Positions 1 to 11,514 of a DNA stretch of 64,000 nucleotides are shown in pieces. Positions within the stretch are counted from its first letter, which is position 1; each line of letters begins with the position of its first letter. Under the pieces are notes generated by a model that saw nothing but the letters and a program-made list of their open reading frames with translations, did no database searches and had not been told where the DNA came from. The stretch spans positions 184,578,813 to 184,642,812 of the forward strand of contig OX336397.1 of NCBI GenBank assembly GCA_946902985.2, written 5' to 3'. A program made the translations under genes and the position numbers. This stretch comes from Meconema thalassinum. Its lineage: Eukaryota > Arthropoda > Insecta > Orthoptera > Tettigoniidae.

Positions 1-82
1 TTCCGTTTTACCATTGCATGACAGCATGTGATCAAAAGAGCTAACTGTTGTCCTCAATACGCCGTTTGAATATCTGCAATCA

Positions 83-151
83 GTTCCAGTAACTGACAAC
101 AAATGGCAGTACCTCGGCCATATAGTTCCAGTAACTGACAACAGATGGCAG
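83..151. repeat. Two-copy 41-bp-period direct repeat
   Basis: A segment of about 28 bp starting agttccagtaactgacaaca is present at 83-110 and again at 124-151 with one difference. Nothing else is recognisable in the first 343 bases. Confidence 0.75.
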
Positions 152-355
152 CACCATTGCATCGATATATTTAAAACACAAGACATGGCGCGTTTTCACG
201 TGATGGAGAATTATAATGGAGGGGAATATTTAAGAAGAAAAAATAATGTTGAAGAACTAACTGACAGTTGAATGTGTAGGCTATGTTGTTTATGTACCTT
301 AGTATTGCAATTTCTTCCCAATGCTTCGGTGGACAAGTTATTAGCGTCCTAGACT

Positions 356-678
356 GAAAATGAAAATCCACAGCCTGTTTCCAGTCTCCGATCGGGTCAG
401 GAATGGAATGAATGAAGCCCCCATCTAGCAGCGAGGATATGAACTGTGCCAGCTGCCGAAGCCTGACGCACTCCTCTGGGGCAATGATTAAATGAATGAC
501 AAATGAAATGATATTGAGAGTGTTGCTGGAATGAAATGTTGACAGGGAAAACCGGAGTACCCGGAGAAAAACCTGTCTTCCTCCGTTTTGTCCGGCACAG
601 ATCTCACATGGAGTGACCGGGATTTGAACCACGGACCCAGCGGTGAGAGGCCGGCGTGCTGCCGCCTAAGCGACGGAG
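356..678 (-). mobile_element. tRNA-derived SINE, family A, copy 1
   Basis: Read on the minus strand, the element opens with a tRNA-like head: an A-box-like segment near tggctcaggcgg (here mutated) and a B box ggttcaaatcc. A conserved body and a T-rich tail next to 356 follow. It is flanked by a perfect 12-bp target-site duplication, gcgtcctagact, at 344-355 and 679-690. The same family recurs at 8770-9108 and 21246-21578. Apparent proteins in it are shadows of the SINE body. Confidence 0.9.
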
Positions 679-804
679 GCGTCCTAGACTAAAAGTTATA
701 ATTATGCATCGTCGATATACTCTTAAATTATTAAAGAAAAAAGTAGTTTCCCAGGCACTCGCGCGTGTCCACAATTGCTTTCGCCATGAGAGACACTTGG
801 AAAA

Positions 805-1178
805 CATAATTCGTTTCAAGGGCTCCGACATCGTGGTCACTCAGCCCCGTGTACTTTGGTGTGTATGTGTATAATTTTCTCTGAATACCTGTGTTATTGT
901 GAAGGCTGCATTATTGTGTGTATTTGTAATTAAGGTAGGAAATAGCAAGGAGACGGCCAAGGCCTTAAGTTAGGAACCATCCGGGTATTTGCCTTGAGTG
1001 GAAGTGGGAAACCACGGAAAACCACATCCAAGATTGTCGAGGAGGGAATTAAACCTTCCTCTTCTAAGTTATACCTCAAGAGACTGAATGTGCCCCGTTT
1101 TTGCCCTTAGACCAGAATTACATTTCTTGGCAGAGCAGGAAATGTAACCCGTGTCTCCGAGGCGATAGCCAAGAATGG
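805..1178 (-). mobile_element. SINE family B copy, 5'-truncated
   Basis: The minus strand shows the family B body: a segment ending ctctgccaagaaat, then a block around ggttttccgtggtttcccac, then the tail with tacaaatacacac and ggggctgagtgac. Most of the tRNA-like head is missing at the 1178 end. Other copies lie at 49570, 51903, 52338, 60110 and 60480. Confidence 0.75.
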
Positions 1179-1941
1179 GTGGGCTTCCATGTGTTAATAC
1201 GATTTTTGACATGCACGGGACATAGAATTCAAAAACTGCCTCCATTAGGGTGACTGCCGAAGTGAGTATTGAGTATAGGCCTATGGTCATTCCAGTAGTT
1301 GGCGAAGTGATTCTATGTTCCCCTGCAAAATGTACTGCCATAACCTATAACAGGCGATGGAAATTGCTTTTTTTAGAGCAGTTTCGTACTGTTTATACCA
1401 AAATGAAGAACGTCATTCTGAGTTGCATTTTCAAGATATTGCAAAACATTTCGCTGGCAGGAACAATTATAAGGAATTTATTTTAAGCGATCAGTCTCAT
1501 CGCATTCTCCTCACCAACCAACTTGAGTATGAAAGTCTCTGGACGGTCGTGTTGACTTCATTGTATAAGACAATTGTTTAATGATTATTTGTTTAGAGTA
1601 CTGAGTCTCACTACGCAGTTGATGTCGGCAATTGAAGTATTATTTGCCATTTAATATTTAGCGGCTCCGTTATTGCAGGACACTATAGGGTTATCGAATA
1701 ATACGAAGCCACATTTAAAATCCAATATAAATAGGCCATTTCAGAAACAATTCCAGATATCATGCAGTACAGTGTACTGTAAGGTCTTTGAAGATCAAAT
1801 GTAAACATTATTCTACATTGTATTTCTCTTGCGTAAAATCTACGCGTGGTTACTTTGGTCTTTACTGTTGTCAGGGTAAAATTGATCTGCTGGAATATAA
1901 AATATTTGCCAAGCTGCAACAAATTTAAAAGTCATTGAACT
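1179..1941. other. Stretch without recognisable gene
   Basis: Only short open frames with no recognisable family are seen on either strand. The stretch lies between a SINE and a helicase relic, so it may be decayed mobile-element sequence; nothing in it shows that directly. Confidence 0.5.
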
Positions 1942-2490
1942 TATATCCAGTAGTTCAAACACATACATCAGCGTTAACAGATTGGATACTGAAGATGAAA
2001 GCCAGCTACTTCATTTCCCCATTATTGAATTTTTCAATTCCTTGGAATTAAGTGATTCGCCTCCACATACTCCGAACGTTTGAGCCAAAGTTATGCTCCT
2101 TAGAAATCTGAACGTTTCCCAAGGGCTCATATATGGTAATATATTAATTGTAAGAAATATGTAAGAAATTGCTTGGATTCGGATAAAATAGGTGCAGTAA
2201 TATTAGGCAGAGAGCTCAAATCCTACGACTTGATTTATCACCTCCCGATAAAACACTTGCAGGTACAGTACATTTTCTTTTAATAGGAAACAATGTCCTA
2301 TTCGCTCGGCCTACTTTATCACAATCAGTCAAGCTCAAGGAGAAACTCTTGATTTACCTCATCACGTTTTCAGTCATGACCAGCAATATGTTGCAATGCT
2401 GAGAGTGCTATCTTTTGACGCATTTAAAGTTGTAATAGTGCTAAACAGTAATCGTACAAAGAATGTAACTTATATAAGAAGCTTCTTCAG
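1942..2490 (+). pseudogene. Helitron/Pif1-type helicase C-terminal relic
   Basis: In one forward frame, with stops, the translation carries the order of motifs found at the C terminus of Helitron Rep-helicases and Pif1-like helicases. These are FPIIEFFNSLE, then PPHTPNV, then AKVMLLRNLNVSQGLIYGN around 2087-2140, and in a second frame FITISQAQGETLDLPHHVF, FSHDQQYVAML and NRTKNVTYI around 2285-2480. In the family, this segment holds the last helicase motifs of a DNA-unwinding enzyme used in rolling-circle transposition. There is a TGA near 2083, frame changes near 2160-2280, and no upstream Rep domain. It is a dead fragment. A cellular Pif1 pseudogene is the alternative; the wording of the motifs favours Helitron. 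Confidence 0.7.
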
Positions 2491-2790
2491 TAATTTTGTT
2501 TTCCATTGTCCGCCATGTTTTGACGGGTTTCATCTAGTTAACATATAAGTCGTTCCCCCCCCCCCCTCACCATGCCCTTCACTTTATTAGCCATAGATAG
2601 GCTCGGAAAGAATTTTTCCAAATTCTGGCATTCTGGTCTGTAGAGTAGGCTAATTTCGGAAAAAAGTAACGTGCTCCCGCTTGTGTTCAGACTTCAAATC
2701 GACGGCTTTGTGATCGACAATTTTAATTCGTTAGTGTTCGATGAACAGTTTTATCTGTGTATCGGGTTGAATTAAAACCCCAACTCAAAA

Positions 2791-5586
2791 ATGTCTTCAC
2801 GTACATATTTGAGTGGTGCACAAAAGAGATAACTTGCCAAAGACAAAAATTACCGAGAAAGAGTGGTGTTAGAGAAAATGCCAAAACTGACTAAATTTTT
2901 CCTTCGGAATGAAACCTATTCAAATTCATCGGAACATCAAGGATCTGTCAATAGCGATGGATCAAAGAATCAAAACAAAACGAACACTGGTCACGCGGAA
3001 GATCCGGTCATTTCAAGGTCTCAAACATCCAGTTCTTCTTCCGAGGATGAAAATGAAGCTGGACAACCAGGTGCCGAAAATTTGAACCGTTTCACTGATC
3101 CAGGACATTGGGGAAAATTAACCAGTGAAGACATATAGTTTTGGGTTACACATGGTCCGTCAAATTGTCAAAATTTGAATGGACCGTTTGAATCGTCCAA
3201 GGGTCGATATGATAAGGAATCAACGTCAAGATATTGCTCCCAAAATGTATTCTTTGGAAAGAAACCGAATGGAGAGAATACAAAACGTGATTGGCTCATT
3301 TATTCACCTGCGAAAGGTAAGCTTTGATTAACAATTGAGCCCTTCGTGTATTTATGATACATTGACAGTTTTTGAAATGTTATGCTATTTTTATCAAAAA
3401 CGATTGTAAATTATGTTTATTTTTATTTTTCCAGACTTCAATCACGCAAAGAATATTGAAACGCAGCCAAAACTTTAGAATTTTTGACAAGAATAAGATC
3501 AAATTTCGTAGATCATTTTCTTTGATCAGTTTGCTTTTATCGGAATTTTAGTCAATCGTATTCGTTTCATTTTTTAAAATTATTATAAATAATTATAAAC
3601 GCTTTTATTTAACTTAACTTGTGGCAAATCAAATCTTGCAACAACAATTTTGAATATTTCTATCTTACCAAAACGAATCAAATTTTGCATAGTTGTGTAA
3701 CTTGAAATTGCAAATAAATTGTTGAAAAACTGCTCTTTTAGTAAAAAAAATACGATCATACAAAAAATTAAAAAAAAATCAACTGAAGCGCCAAAAAATT
3801 ACAAAAAAGTCAAAAGTGAATAAAACATTTTAATAAACGTTTTTATTGAACTTAAAACGCAACGCAACAAAAAAACAGGTAAATATATTAAATTCATTGA
3901 TATTCAATAAATGCTCGAAACGTTTATAACCAATAACTGATCGAAAATACATCGTTTTTGGAGAGGAACGATGCTACTTTTTAATCTCCAGACTAAAAGT
4001 GTTAACATTTCCGTTACGGATTTTATGTCTTGATTACCGTTTAATTCATTTTGGTTCTCAAATTATAATAATATATTTTTGTTTTATTTTCAGGCCGAGT
4101 CTATTGCTTTATTTTTCAAGATATTTCTGTCGCCAGAAAAATCGAACAGGCTTGCGCGTGAATGGTACGATGATTGGAAGAACGTCGGGATTCATTTACA
4201 GCAGCATGAGAAGAATGCTAATTTACCTGGAAAAACGGAAACAGGAAAATTTGGCAGATCTATTCAGAAATGGACTACATGAAGAAAAATACACTTAGCG
4301 CGATGCTATAAAACGTGTAGCTGCTGTTATCTCTGGCAGAACGATGATTGTCATTCCGTGGTAGTACGAACGAGCACTTTGGAAAGCCGGATAATGGGAG
4401 TTATTTAGGTATACTGTACTTGAACTTCTTGGTCAGTTTGATCCATTTTTGTGGGATCATATTGTACGATAGAAATGCAGGAAACGGTGTTCCTTCGTAT
4501 TTATCCAAAACGATCTGCGAAGAGTTAATAAACATCATGGGCAAAAATGTTAGATCATATCTTTTAGAAGAGGTGCCTCTAGCTCTATATTACAGCCTTT
4601 CCGTTGACTCAACTCCCGATGTATGGCATATAGATCAACTGTCAGTTGTGCTCCGGGATGTTTCACCAAAAGATAAATAACCTGTTGAAAGGTTTATATC
4701 TTTACTTGAGACAGAAGGTCATACTGACGAAAGTTTGAGAACTCAAACTGTGAACTTCGTCACTGAAGATTGCGGTTTGGAAACTCAAGATTGTAGAGGA
4801 CAGTCCTATGACATTGCACCAAACATATGTCTGGAAAATATCAGGGTCTGCAAGCCAAAATATTAGAACTGAATAAATATGCGGTTGATGTTCCTTGCGG
4901 TACACATTCCCTCGATTTAGTTGGACAATCTGCTGTTAATTGCTGTTTTACGCCGTTGTTTTTTTTTTTTCGATAATGGAATCATTGTATAACTTCTTTC
5001 CTGCAAACCCTCACCTCTGGGGGCGTGTTGAAAATTATATCAAAAACGCAAATACATTGAAATCATGGTCAGATACGCGCTGGGAAGCACATGCTAATGC
5101 AACGAACGCGGTTTATGATTCGTTTCATAAAATTGTCGAGGCTTTAGAAAGCATTGAAGATGACGAGTCGGAAAATAATGACACTCGGCATGAAGCGGGG
5201 TGCATCGGAAATAGAATGCAAAAATTCCAATTCAGGTTCATGTTAATTTTGTGGGATTCAATTTTGACTTCTATGCGTGCAACTAGTAAATCATTACAAG
5301 CTGAACAGAACGACTTACAAACGCGTGCTGCCTTGTATAAAACTTTAGACGAAAAGTTAGGCAATTTTCGTGATATGTTCGATATTTTCGAGGAAAAACC
5401 TAAGAAATTGTTACCTGATGTATCGTATTCTAAAAAATCGTCGCGTAGATGAAAAAACAACCGAACGACGGAGGCGCTCCTGAAGTCGAATTTTCACCTC
5501 GTGAGAATTTCAGAATAACAGTTTTTTTTCGAAATCATCGATAAACTCAACGTCGAAATAAACAAAGATATTCAGTAAAGAACATA
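2791..5586 (+). pseudogene. hAT-family transposase (TTF/ZMYM-like), 5' part, decayed
   Basis: The frame begins with ATG at 2791 (MSSRTYLSG) and soon meets a TAA. It continues with KMPKLTKFF, RFTDPGHWGKL and RDWLIYSPAKG, the pattern of insect hAT proteins annotated as TTF-type zinc-finger or ZMYM1-like proteins. A GT-AG intron at 3317-4093 joins AAAG to GCCGAG in phase and restores RVYCF. Further blocks are WKNVGIHLQQHEKN (~4170), SYLSKTICEELINIMGK (~4495), YYSLSVDSTPD (~4595), VPCGTHSLDLVGQ (~4885) and the region up to FSPRENFRITVFFEIIDKL (~5490-5550). Several stops and frameshifts separate them. Hosts use such genes rarely; here it is a dead transposon. The C-terminal part lies beyond the insertion at 5587-7711. 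Confidence 0.88.
3317..4093 (+). other. Intron retained in the hAT pseudogene
   Basis: A donor gtaagc at 3317 and an acceptor tttattttcag ending at 4093 bracket AT-rich sequence with no coding features. Removing it leaves the reading frame of the flanking hAT segments intact (phase 1), which is good evidence that the intron belonged to the element. Confidence 0.75.
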
Positions 5587-6225
5587 TAGCCTACTTTCTC
5601 CTAAATGCATGGGTTTAGTTATAACTCTTTGTCCTCTTCAAGGAGTATAATTGAATGTTGGTTGTAGTAGTTTGTTGAAATATAACGTGCTATACGGATA
5701 TTATACGTTGATTGATTGGATCCTCACCTGAATGATATATACACACACTAATACAGCCATCACAATAACACGGGTTATGAGACAAAATTCAACACTCACC
5801 CAAGTACACGGGACTAAATGCCCATGATGTCCATGCATCTCAAATGAAACAGCAGCAACAACAGCTTCTTACCCAAATCCTGCCTCGTATAAAAGTACAC
5901 ACACTAGTAAGCCTACAGACCTCACAGTGACACAGGTTATCAGACAACTTCTACACACACCCAAGTACACGGGGCTACAAGACCATGTTGCCACAAAACC
6001 CCTAAAGAATTAAAAACAAAAATAACAACAATCGACTCAAACCGTGGATCAAGGACAAAGAATTTAAATAGCTCTAGTCGAGTGTTGAAATGTGTGGTTT
6101 GATGAGTACAGCATATTATATAATCTTTTCGATTGCAAATACGCACAATATATGCTTAACCTTATAACGTGTGAGTAGTTATGAACCAATAAATACAAAA
6201 AAAAAACGAAGTAAAAATAAAAGAA

Positions 6226-6297
6226 ACCACAGGGATTCGAACCACGACACCCTTCACTATGAAGCTAGTTCGCCACCACTACGCCACGAATGCGGCA
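6226..6297 (-). mobile_element. tRNA-like SINE head (family E)
   Basis: The minus strand reads like a tRNA with A box tggcgtagtggtgg and B box ggttcgaatccc but does not close into a convincing acceptor stem by eye. It is taken as a SINE promoter remnant, not a functional tRNA gene. Confidence 0.55.
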
Positions 6298-6709
6298 CAA
6301 AATAGATATGTAAATAACCTCTTAAGTACGAATGTATCATATTTTGTGTTGTAATCAACGATTTCATTAGCGTATTTTGGTGCTTCTGTAAACCATTTGA
6401 TACTAAATATGTATTATTTTGTTCAGTACATTCCTAAGAGGATATAAACTTACGCAGTTACGAATATAAATGGATTTACGAGCACAAATAGCGGCCATTT
6501 TGTGTACGACCCACATCCATATGGCATGGTCAATCAGACCTGTTAAGTCACTTCTACGGTTACATATTCTATTATAATGGGCTAATATCCTACCGGTCAC
6601 CTCCTTGAGGACAGTTTAAACCTCCATATGTACGATAAGCTGAATTGTTGAGATCAGGCCTTGTTGAATCGAAAGTTATGGTTGGGCTATAATACTTGCA
6701 TGATTCATA

Positions 6710-7567
6710 CATCCACCATCCTGAAACTATTAGGCGGATGACCATGTAGTTTGGACGAAAGACGTTTCCCACATTAAGGTATATTGTTGCAAAATTTAGT
6801 AGAGATTGGATGATTAGGTTAGTCGTAATTTGATATAAGCTTTGAACATTTGGGTGGCCGCCATTACGTTTCCGTCAAGATGGCGGCGATATAAAATATG
6901 ACACTGAGGTGCCCTTTGCTAGCGCTACCTCTGTACCAAATTTCGTTCAATTCGGTTTCACCGTATTTGAATTGATAGAGGGAATCGATTTGCACACATT
7001 CATGGCCGCCATCCACAAATTATTGGGCTGATGACCTTGTAGTTTGGCGAAAAGATCCTTCATACATAAAGATATAATGTTGCAAAATTTGGTAGAGATC
7101 GGATGATTAGGTTAGTCGTAATTTGATATAAGCTTTGAACATTTGGGTGGCCGCCATTACGTTTCCGTCAAGATGGCGACGATATAAAATATGACACTGA
7201 GGTGCCCTTTGCTAGCGCTACCTCTGTACCAAATTTCGTTCAATTCGGTTTCACCGTTTTTGAATTGATAGAGGGAATCGATTTGCACACATTCATGGCC
7301 GCCATCCACAAATTATTGGGCTGATGACCTTGTAGTTTGGCGAAAAGATCCTTCATACATAAAGATATAATGTTGCAAAATTTGGTAGAGATCGGATGAT
7401 TAGGTTAGTCGTAATTTGATTTAAGCTTTGAACATTTGGGTGGCCGCCATTACGTTTCCGTGAAGATGGCGGCGATATAAAACATGATACTGAGGTGCCC
7501 TTTTCTAGTACTACCTCTGTACCAAATTTCGTTCAATTCGATTTCACCATGTTCGAATTGATATGGG
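6710..7567. repeat. 293-bp tandem repeat, about 2.9 copies
   Basis: Marker segments such as tttgaacatttgggtggccg recur at 6841, 7134 and 7427, a constant 293-bp step. Each unit contains the inverted pair ggccgccat and atggcggc. The first copy is more diverged than the second and third. The array ends in a G tract and simple repeats next to the right end of the 5587-7711 insertion. Confidence 0.9.
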
Positions 7568-7711
7568 GGGGGGGGGGGGGGGGGGACAGACATTCAGAGT
7601 CCACACACTCTCACACACACTCACACACAGCCAGACACACAATTTTTGGCCCTGTTAGATCTCATAAGTCTACTTTCATTTTTTTTTTTTGCAAAAATCG
7701 AAAGTAGGCTA

Positions 7712-8179
7712 AAAAAAAGGCCAAAATTTGTATGGACGTTTCCAAGAAATTTGCATTTTTGAATAATTATTCAATGAGCGATGAAGAACTCTGTGAAGAG
7801 GTAAACAATTTGTTTGGCTTTTAAGATAAAGACTTGGAAGAATTTTCAGCTTGAACTCAAACATTTTCATTCTTATATAAACAACAGATACACCGCTGCC
7901 GAAAAATCTCACAGTCAGTTCTATGAGATTTTAATGAAAGACCAATTGGCAAATGTATTTCCGAATGTAGAAATAGCTCTCCGATTTTTTTTTACTTTAA
8001 TGAAAACGAACTGTACTGTTGAACGTTCTTTTTCGCAGTTGAAACGAAATAAAGCGCCTCGTAGAGCTACTATGCGACAAGAACAACTGGACATGTTAAG
8101 TCTTCTCTGCATAGAATCAGACGTTTTAAGGAAAATCAACTTCGATGATGTTATTGAAACTTTCTGCGAAACAAAATGA
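7712..8179 (+). pseudogene. hAT transposase, C-terminal dimerisation part
   Basis: This is the other side of the disrupted hAT gene. Immediately after the insertion the frame gives MDVSKKFAFLNNYSMSDEEL (~7731-7790), which continues the block interrupted at 5586. After a frameshift the 121-codon frame at 7814-8179 contains LANVFPNVEIALRFFFTL, then TVERSFSQLKRNKAPRRATM, the hallmark of the hAT C-terminal dimerisation region. The stop TGA ends at 8179. In hAT transposases this region drives multimerisation and transposition. The copy cannot be functional because of upstream stops and the insertion. Confidence 0.9.
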
Positions 8180-8751
8180 AGAAAAAAGTTTTTTTGAAAA
8201 TGTACATATGATCTAAATTTTATTCATTATTCATTGTAGGCCTAAATTTGTAAATAGAATCTCTTTCAACGTTATGATTGACATTTTTTTGAAGGGGAAG
8301 AGGGGGGGGGGGGGGCGAAGGAAAGGGAAAAAGGGGCCTCAAATTAACAATTGCCTAGGGCCACAGCCTAGGGTCAACCTTCATGATCCTCCGAGAAGAT
8401 TTACACTCGGAGTTTTGGAAAATATAATGTATTTTCTCATTTCTTACAGTGAATAAAATGAAATCATTATGAAATTCCGGTTATCTTTAGACATCTTATG
8501 ATAACACTTAAATTTGCACTTACAGTCTTCTTGTCTTACTTCCTTCGCAGCTACCTTCTTATCCGCAGTGCTAATGTACCCGCCACCACTCTTTTGAATA
8601 TTCTTTTTCCAATGTTGAGGGTTACGCTTTCTCTTCCTGGACTCCTTACGAGTTATAGCCAAACAGCCAAACTCCAAACAGCTGATCCAGTGTGTACTGT
8701 CTACCAACATTCAGCAGATAGAATCATCTTGTTCTCAGCCTTGCAAACTTT
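8180..8751. other. 3' flank of hAT element; no gene
   Basis: A G tract at about 8303-8315 and a segment reading gcctcaaattaacaattgcc then tagggccacagcctagggtc resemble the 3' ends of this hAT type. The element's exact terminus was not located. From about 8400 to 8751 nothing is recognised. Confidence 0.45.
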
Positions 8752-8769
8752 TGCAGACAGAACCAAATG

Positions 8770-9108
8770 AAAAAAAAAAAAAAAAAAAAAAAATCCACAG
8801 CCTGTTTCCAGTCATCGACCGGGTCAGGAATGGAATGAATGAAGCCCCCATCTAGCGGCGAGGATATGAACTGTGCCGGCTGCCGAGGCCTGACGCACTC
8901 CTCTGGGGCAATGATTAAATGAATGACAGATGAAGTGAAATGATAGTGGAGAGTGTTGCTGGAATGAATTGTTGACAGGGAAAACCGGAGTACCCGGCGA
9001 AAAGCCTCCGTTTTGTCCAGCACAGATCTCACATGGAGTGACCGGGATTTGAACCACGGACCCAGCGGTGAGAGGACGGCGTGCTGCCGCCTATGCCACG
9101 GAGGCTTC
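8770..9108 (-). mobile_element. tRNA-derived SINE, family A, copy 2
   Basis: Same body as the copy at 356-678. A perfect 18-bp target duplication tgcagacagaaccaaatg flanks it at 8752-8769 and 9109-9126. The tail is a long A run on the plus strand, that is T-rich on the SINE strand. A and B boxes lie near the 9108 end. It is the cleanest insertion of the family in the window. Confidence 0.93.
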
Positions 9109-9126
9109 TGCAGACAGAACCAAATG

Positions 9127-10055
9127 TACCTGCTTAATGACTGGAAACGGGAAATGATACGGATGTTGTCATGGATAATGATAGTATCCTGTATCTCCCT
9201 GTACCATTTACAACGAAAAAATCAAAAACCTCATAAAGTGTAGATAGAACCCTCTAGTTCTCACCTCACGCATTGTAAATCATATAACACACACAATGGT
9301 TGCAGCTCTGTAGTAAGTAATGAAATGTGATTCCATGTATTTACCTTAAGATAATCAACTACAGTAACCGTAAAGGTTATGGCATTTTAACTCATACATG
9401 ATGAATACATTTGATTGTTGAGGATACACAGGTTTAAATGTATACCTAGAAAATTGTTTATGACAACAATTATATAAATTAACCGTGATAATATTCATAA
9501 GTTGGTCAAGATAAATACATCTTCGAATCCCTTCCGTTTACTGTTGGATCCGAGGGAGATATGTAATGTTTGGTTCGAAGTGGGCTTATTGTAACATGAG
9601 TTGGAAGTATTGTCCTGTATTTTCTGAAACTCGTTGTATCCAGTTACTTCCAATTTCTTAGTTGGACTATTCGTGATGTGGCTGAGTTTTCTTTCACGTT
9701 GATAGTTTAGTAGTGTAATTCTCTACCCCATCACATTGTGCTCAGGTTTGTGTTAATCCAATATATAGGACGCTTCATTTCTGCGGCTGGCACCAGTAAT
9801 TCCTCATTCTGTCGCAATGATAGATATTAATATTTTTCTCGATATTTTACCGTAACAAAGTTAATATCATATAAAGTCGAGCGCTAACCTCTTCTTCTTA
9901 CTATGCACCGGGAGGGTTATATTCTCATTACTGTAGTCGTATTCGAATTCTGAGTTCTGAAATTACCTTGATTGATAATGATTTGGCGTACTGGTATAAG
10001 TATGGCCTCTTATAATCCGTAAGTGCACTTTGTGTGTTCTAGTTTGCTGGGCAGT
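9127..10055. other. AT-rich stretch upstream of putative exon 1
   Basis: No coding family is recognised. If the ATG at 10056 starts a gene, this stretch would hold its 5' UTR and promoter, but I can point to no defined promoter element. Confidence 0.4.
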
Positions 10056-10124
10056 ATGGAGCAACAACCACTCATTAAGAGTGAGCCAGAATGTCTGTCT
10101 CAAACTGATGAATTCCCTAATATT
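10056..10124 (+). CDS. Putative zinc-finger gene, exon 1
   Basis: An ATG opens 23 codons (MEQQPLIKSEPECLSQTDEF and three more) that end in phase 0 at a strong donor, gtaagt (10125). The short acidic stretch with KSEP is typical of N-terminal exons of insect C2H2 zinc-finger genes, which often carry KxEP sumoylation-like motifs. It is followed 198 bp later by an exon with matching phase. The gene is not identified by any domain here; the assignment rests on splice signals, coding look and the downstream zinc-finger exon at 46012-46624. The ATG has no in-frame upstream competitor that I judged better. Confidence 0.5.
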
Positions 10125-10322
10125 GTAAGTTGTATTTATTGTATACCTATCGTGTATCATAGTGATGTTAATGACAAGCAAGGTTTTGTGACTTAGGCCT
10201 AATACTTGCTACCAAAAAGTAGGATGACCAGGATGTTTAATATTTTATTGTTACACGTAACTTAGTACAATTATTCTGTCTGCATGTTTTATGTTGGCTC
10301 ATACTTGTATTATACTTTCTAG

Positions 10323-10421
10323 GAATCTATTGACCTGTTGCCCCCTCATAATCTGAAGGATGAGTTTGGCGATATGTACGAAGATAAAAGCTGGGCAATC
10401 AAATCGGAACTTGAAATACAG
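10323..10421 (+). CDS. Putative zinc-finger gene, exon 2
   Basis: After a pyrimidine-rich tract and AG at 10321-10322, 33 codons run open in phase 0: ESIDLLPPHNLKDEFGDMYE followed by DKSWAIKSELEIQ. They end CAG before a gtgatc donor, weaker than consensus. The sequence is acidic, without a domain, like the linker exons of insect zinc-finger genes; KSEL echoes KSEP in exon 1. Both flanking introns keep the frame. A non-coding alternative cannot be excluded because the exon is short. Confidence 0.5.
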
Positions 10422-11499
10422 GTGATCATAGGTTCTATATTTCCTCTCATTTAAATAATTCTTATTTTAGCAATGAGCAGTTGCTGATGTTATTGTAATC
10501 ATAATGCGAGTTCCTGGGATCTATTGTACGTGATGTCTACACAACACGCTGTGTTAACAGTAGCTAATTTATTCGTATTTGTCTGAGGATGAATCACAGC
10601 TTTAGTGATGACCTTTCACATCAAAACTCTTAAGGTTTTTAAAGGATGTATAAGAGCAGGTTGTTTAAACTTTAAAGCATTTGATCTCATTGCACCGGGT
10701 CCAGCTGATCTTGGCACATGGTGAACTCATAATTTTCGTGGTATAAATGTTAATCTTAAACCACCGCGTGTTGATATACGTTAATGTCATATTTATCCAG
10801 TGTCATTTTTCCGTTCAGCGCTGTTAATCTTAGTTCACAGCTGCTGTCTGTTGAACATTTTAGCCCATAGATTCTAGTTCTAGTCTCTATTTAATAGGGA
10901 AATATGATATAAAGCGTGTACATTAATAGGTTATTCTGGTACGAAGGAGATATCTTTTCTGGAATAGGCTTAATTTGTGGGTGCTCACTCTCATCGATGA
11001 TGCATATTAGTCAGAGAGATTTTGGATTTTATTGAGAAGGAAGAATCCCGTTTTCCTGAAAATCGTGTCTTATTCTGACTCGTGAAAAATAATTTTGTTC
11101 CGTTTTATATAAATATTAAAAACATGACCTGTTTGTAACATTTTATAATAATTAGGTCACCAGTACACCCGTTGTTCTGTACCAGTACAAGTCGAGTGTT
11201 ATTAGGCCCACAGGCTATACGGACATAATGCATGTTCAGATTTTATAACAATACATTTTGCACTCCATTTAGAGGTTAAGTGCATTGCGAGAGAAGCTTC
11301 TATCATAATACCACCTGTGATTATACCGGTACCAAATACATACGGTACGGTAATGGTAGTAATAAATGGCTCTATTTTATCTTTGACATTTTATTGTTTT
11401 TGAAAGTTGTAGGCCACTGGTACCTAATCTCGCCTTGGTTAATAGGTTAGCCTATTTGATATCCTGTAGAAGAACTAGCATAGGCCATGTGACACACAC
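10422..11499. other. Putative intron sequence, no other gene
   Basis: AT-rich DNA between exon 2 and the minus-strand LINE. No coding family or repeat was recognised. Confidence 0.4.
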
Positions 11500-11514
11500 T
11501 TCACATTATTTAGA

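Larger units (their letters stand above)
5587..7711. mobile_element. 2.1-kb insertion with 12-bp terminal inverted repeats
   Basis: The hAT gene is cut here. The left edge reads tagcctactttc (5587-5598) and the right edge gaaagtaggcta (7700-7711), exact reverse complements; the outer TA could be a TA target duplication. The hAT frame resumes at once after the right edge. Inside are SINE family B tail pieces (about 5740-6010), a tRNA-like SINE head (6226-6297), the 293-bp tandem repeat (6710-7567), a G tract at 7565-7586 and CA/TC simple repeats. No transposase is visible, so this is a non-autonomous element. Confidence 0.65.

Noticed and set aside
171..632. 153-codon minus frame starting MVQIPVTPCEICAGQNGG
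   Set aside because: The same frame text recurs in all three family A SINE copies; it is a shadow of the SINE body.
7590..7645. CRISPR-like short repeats in the CA/TC zone
   Set aside because: Simple-sequence microsatellite without spacers; the organism is eukaryotic.
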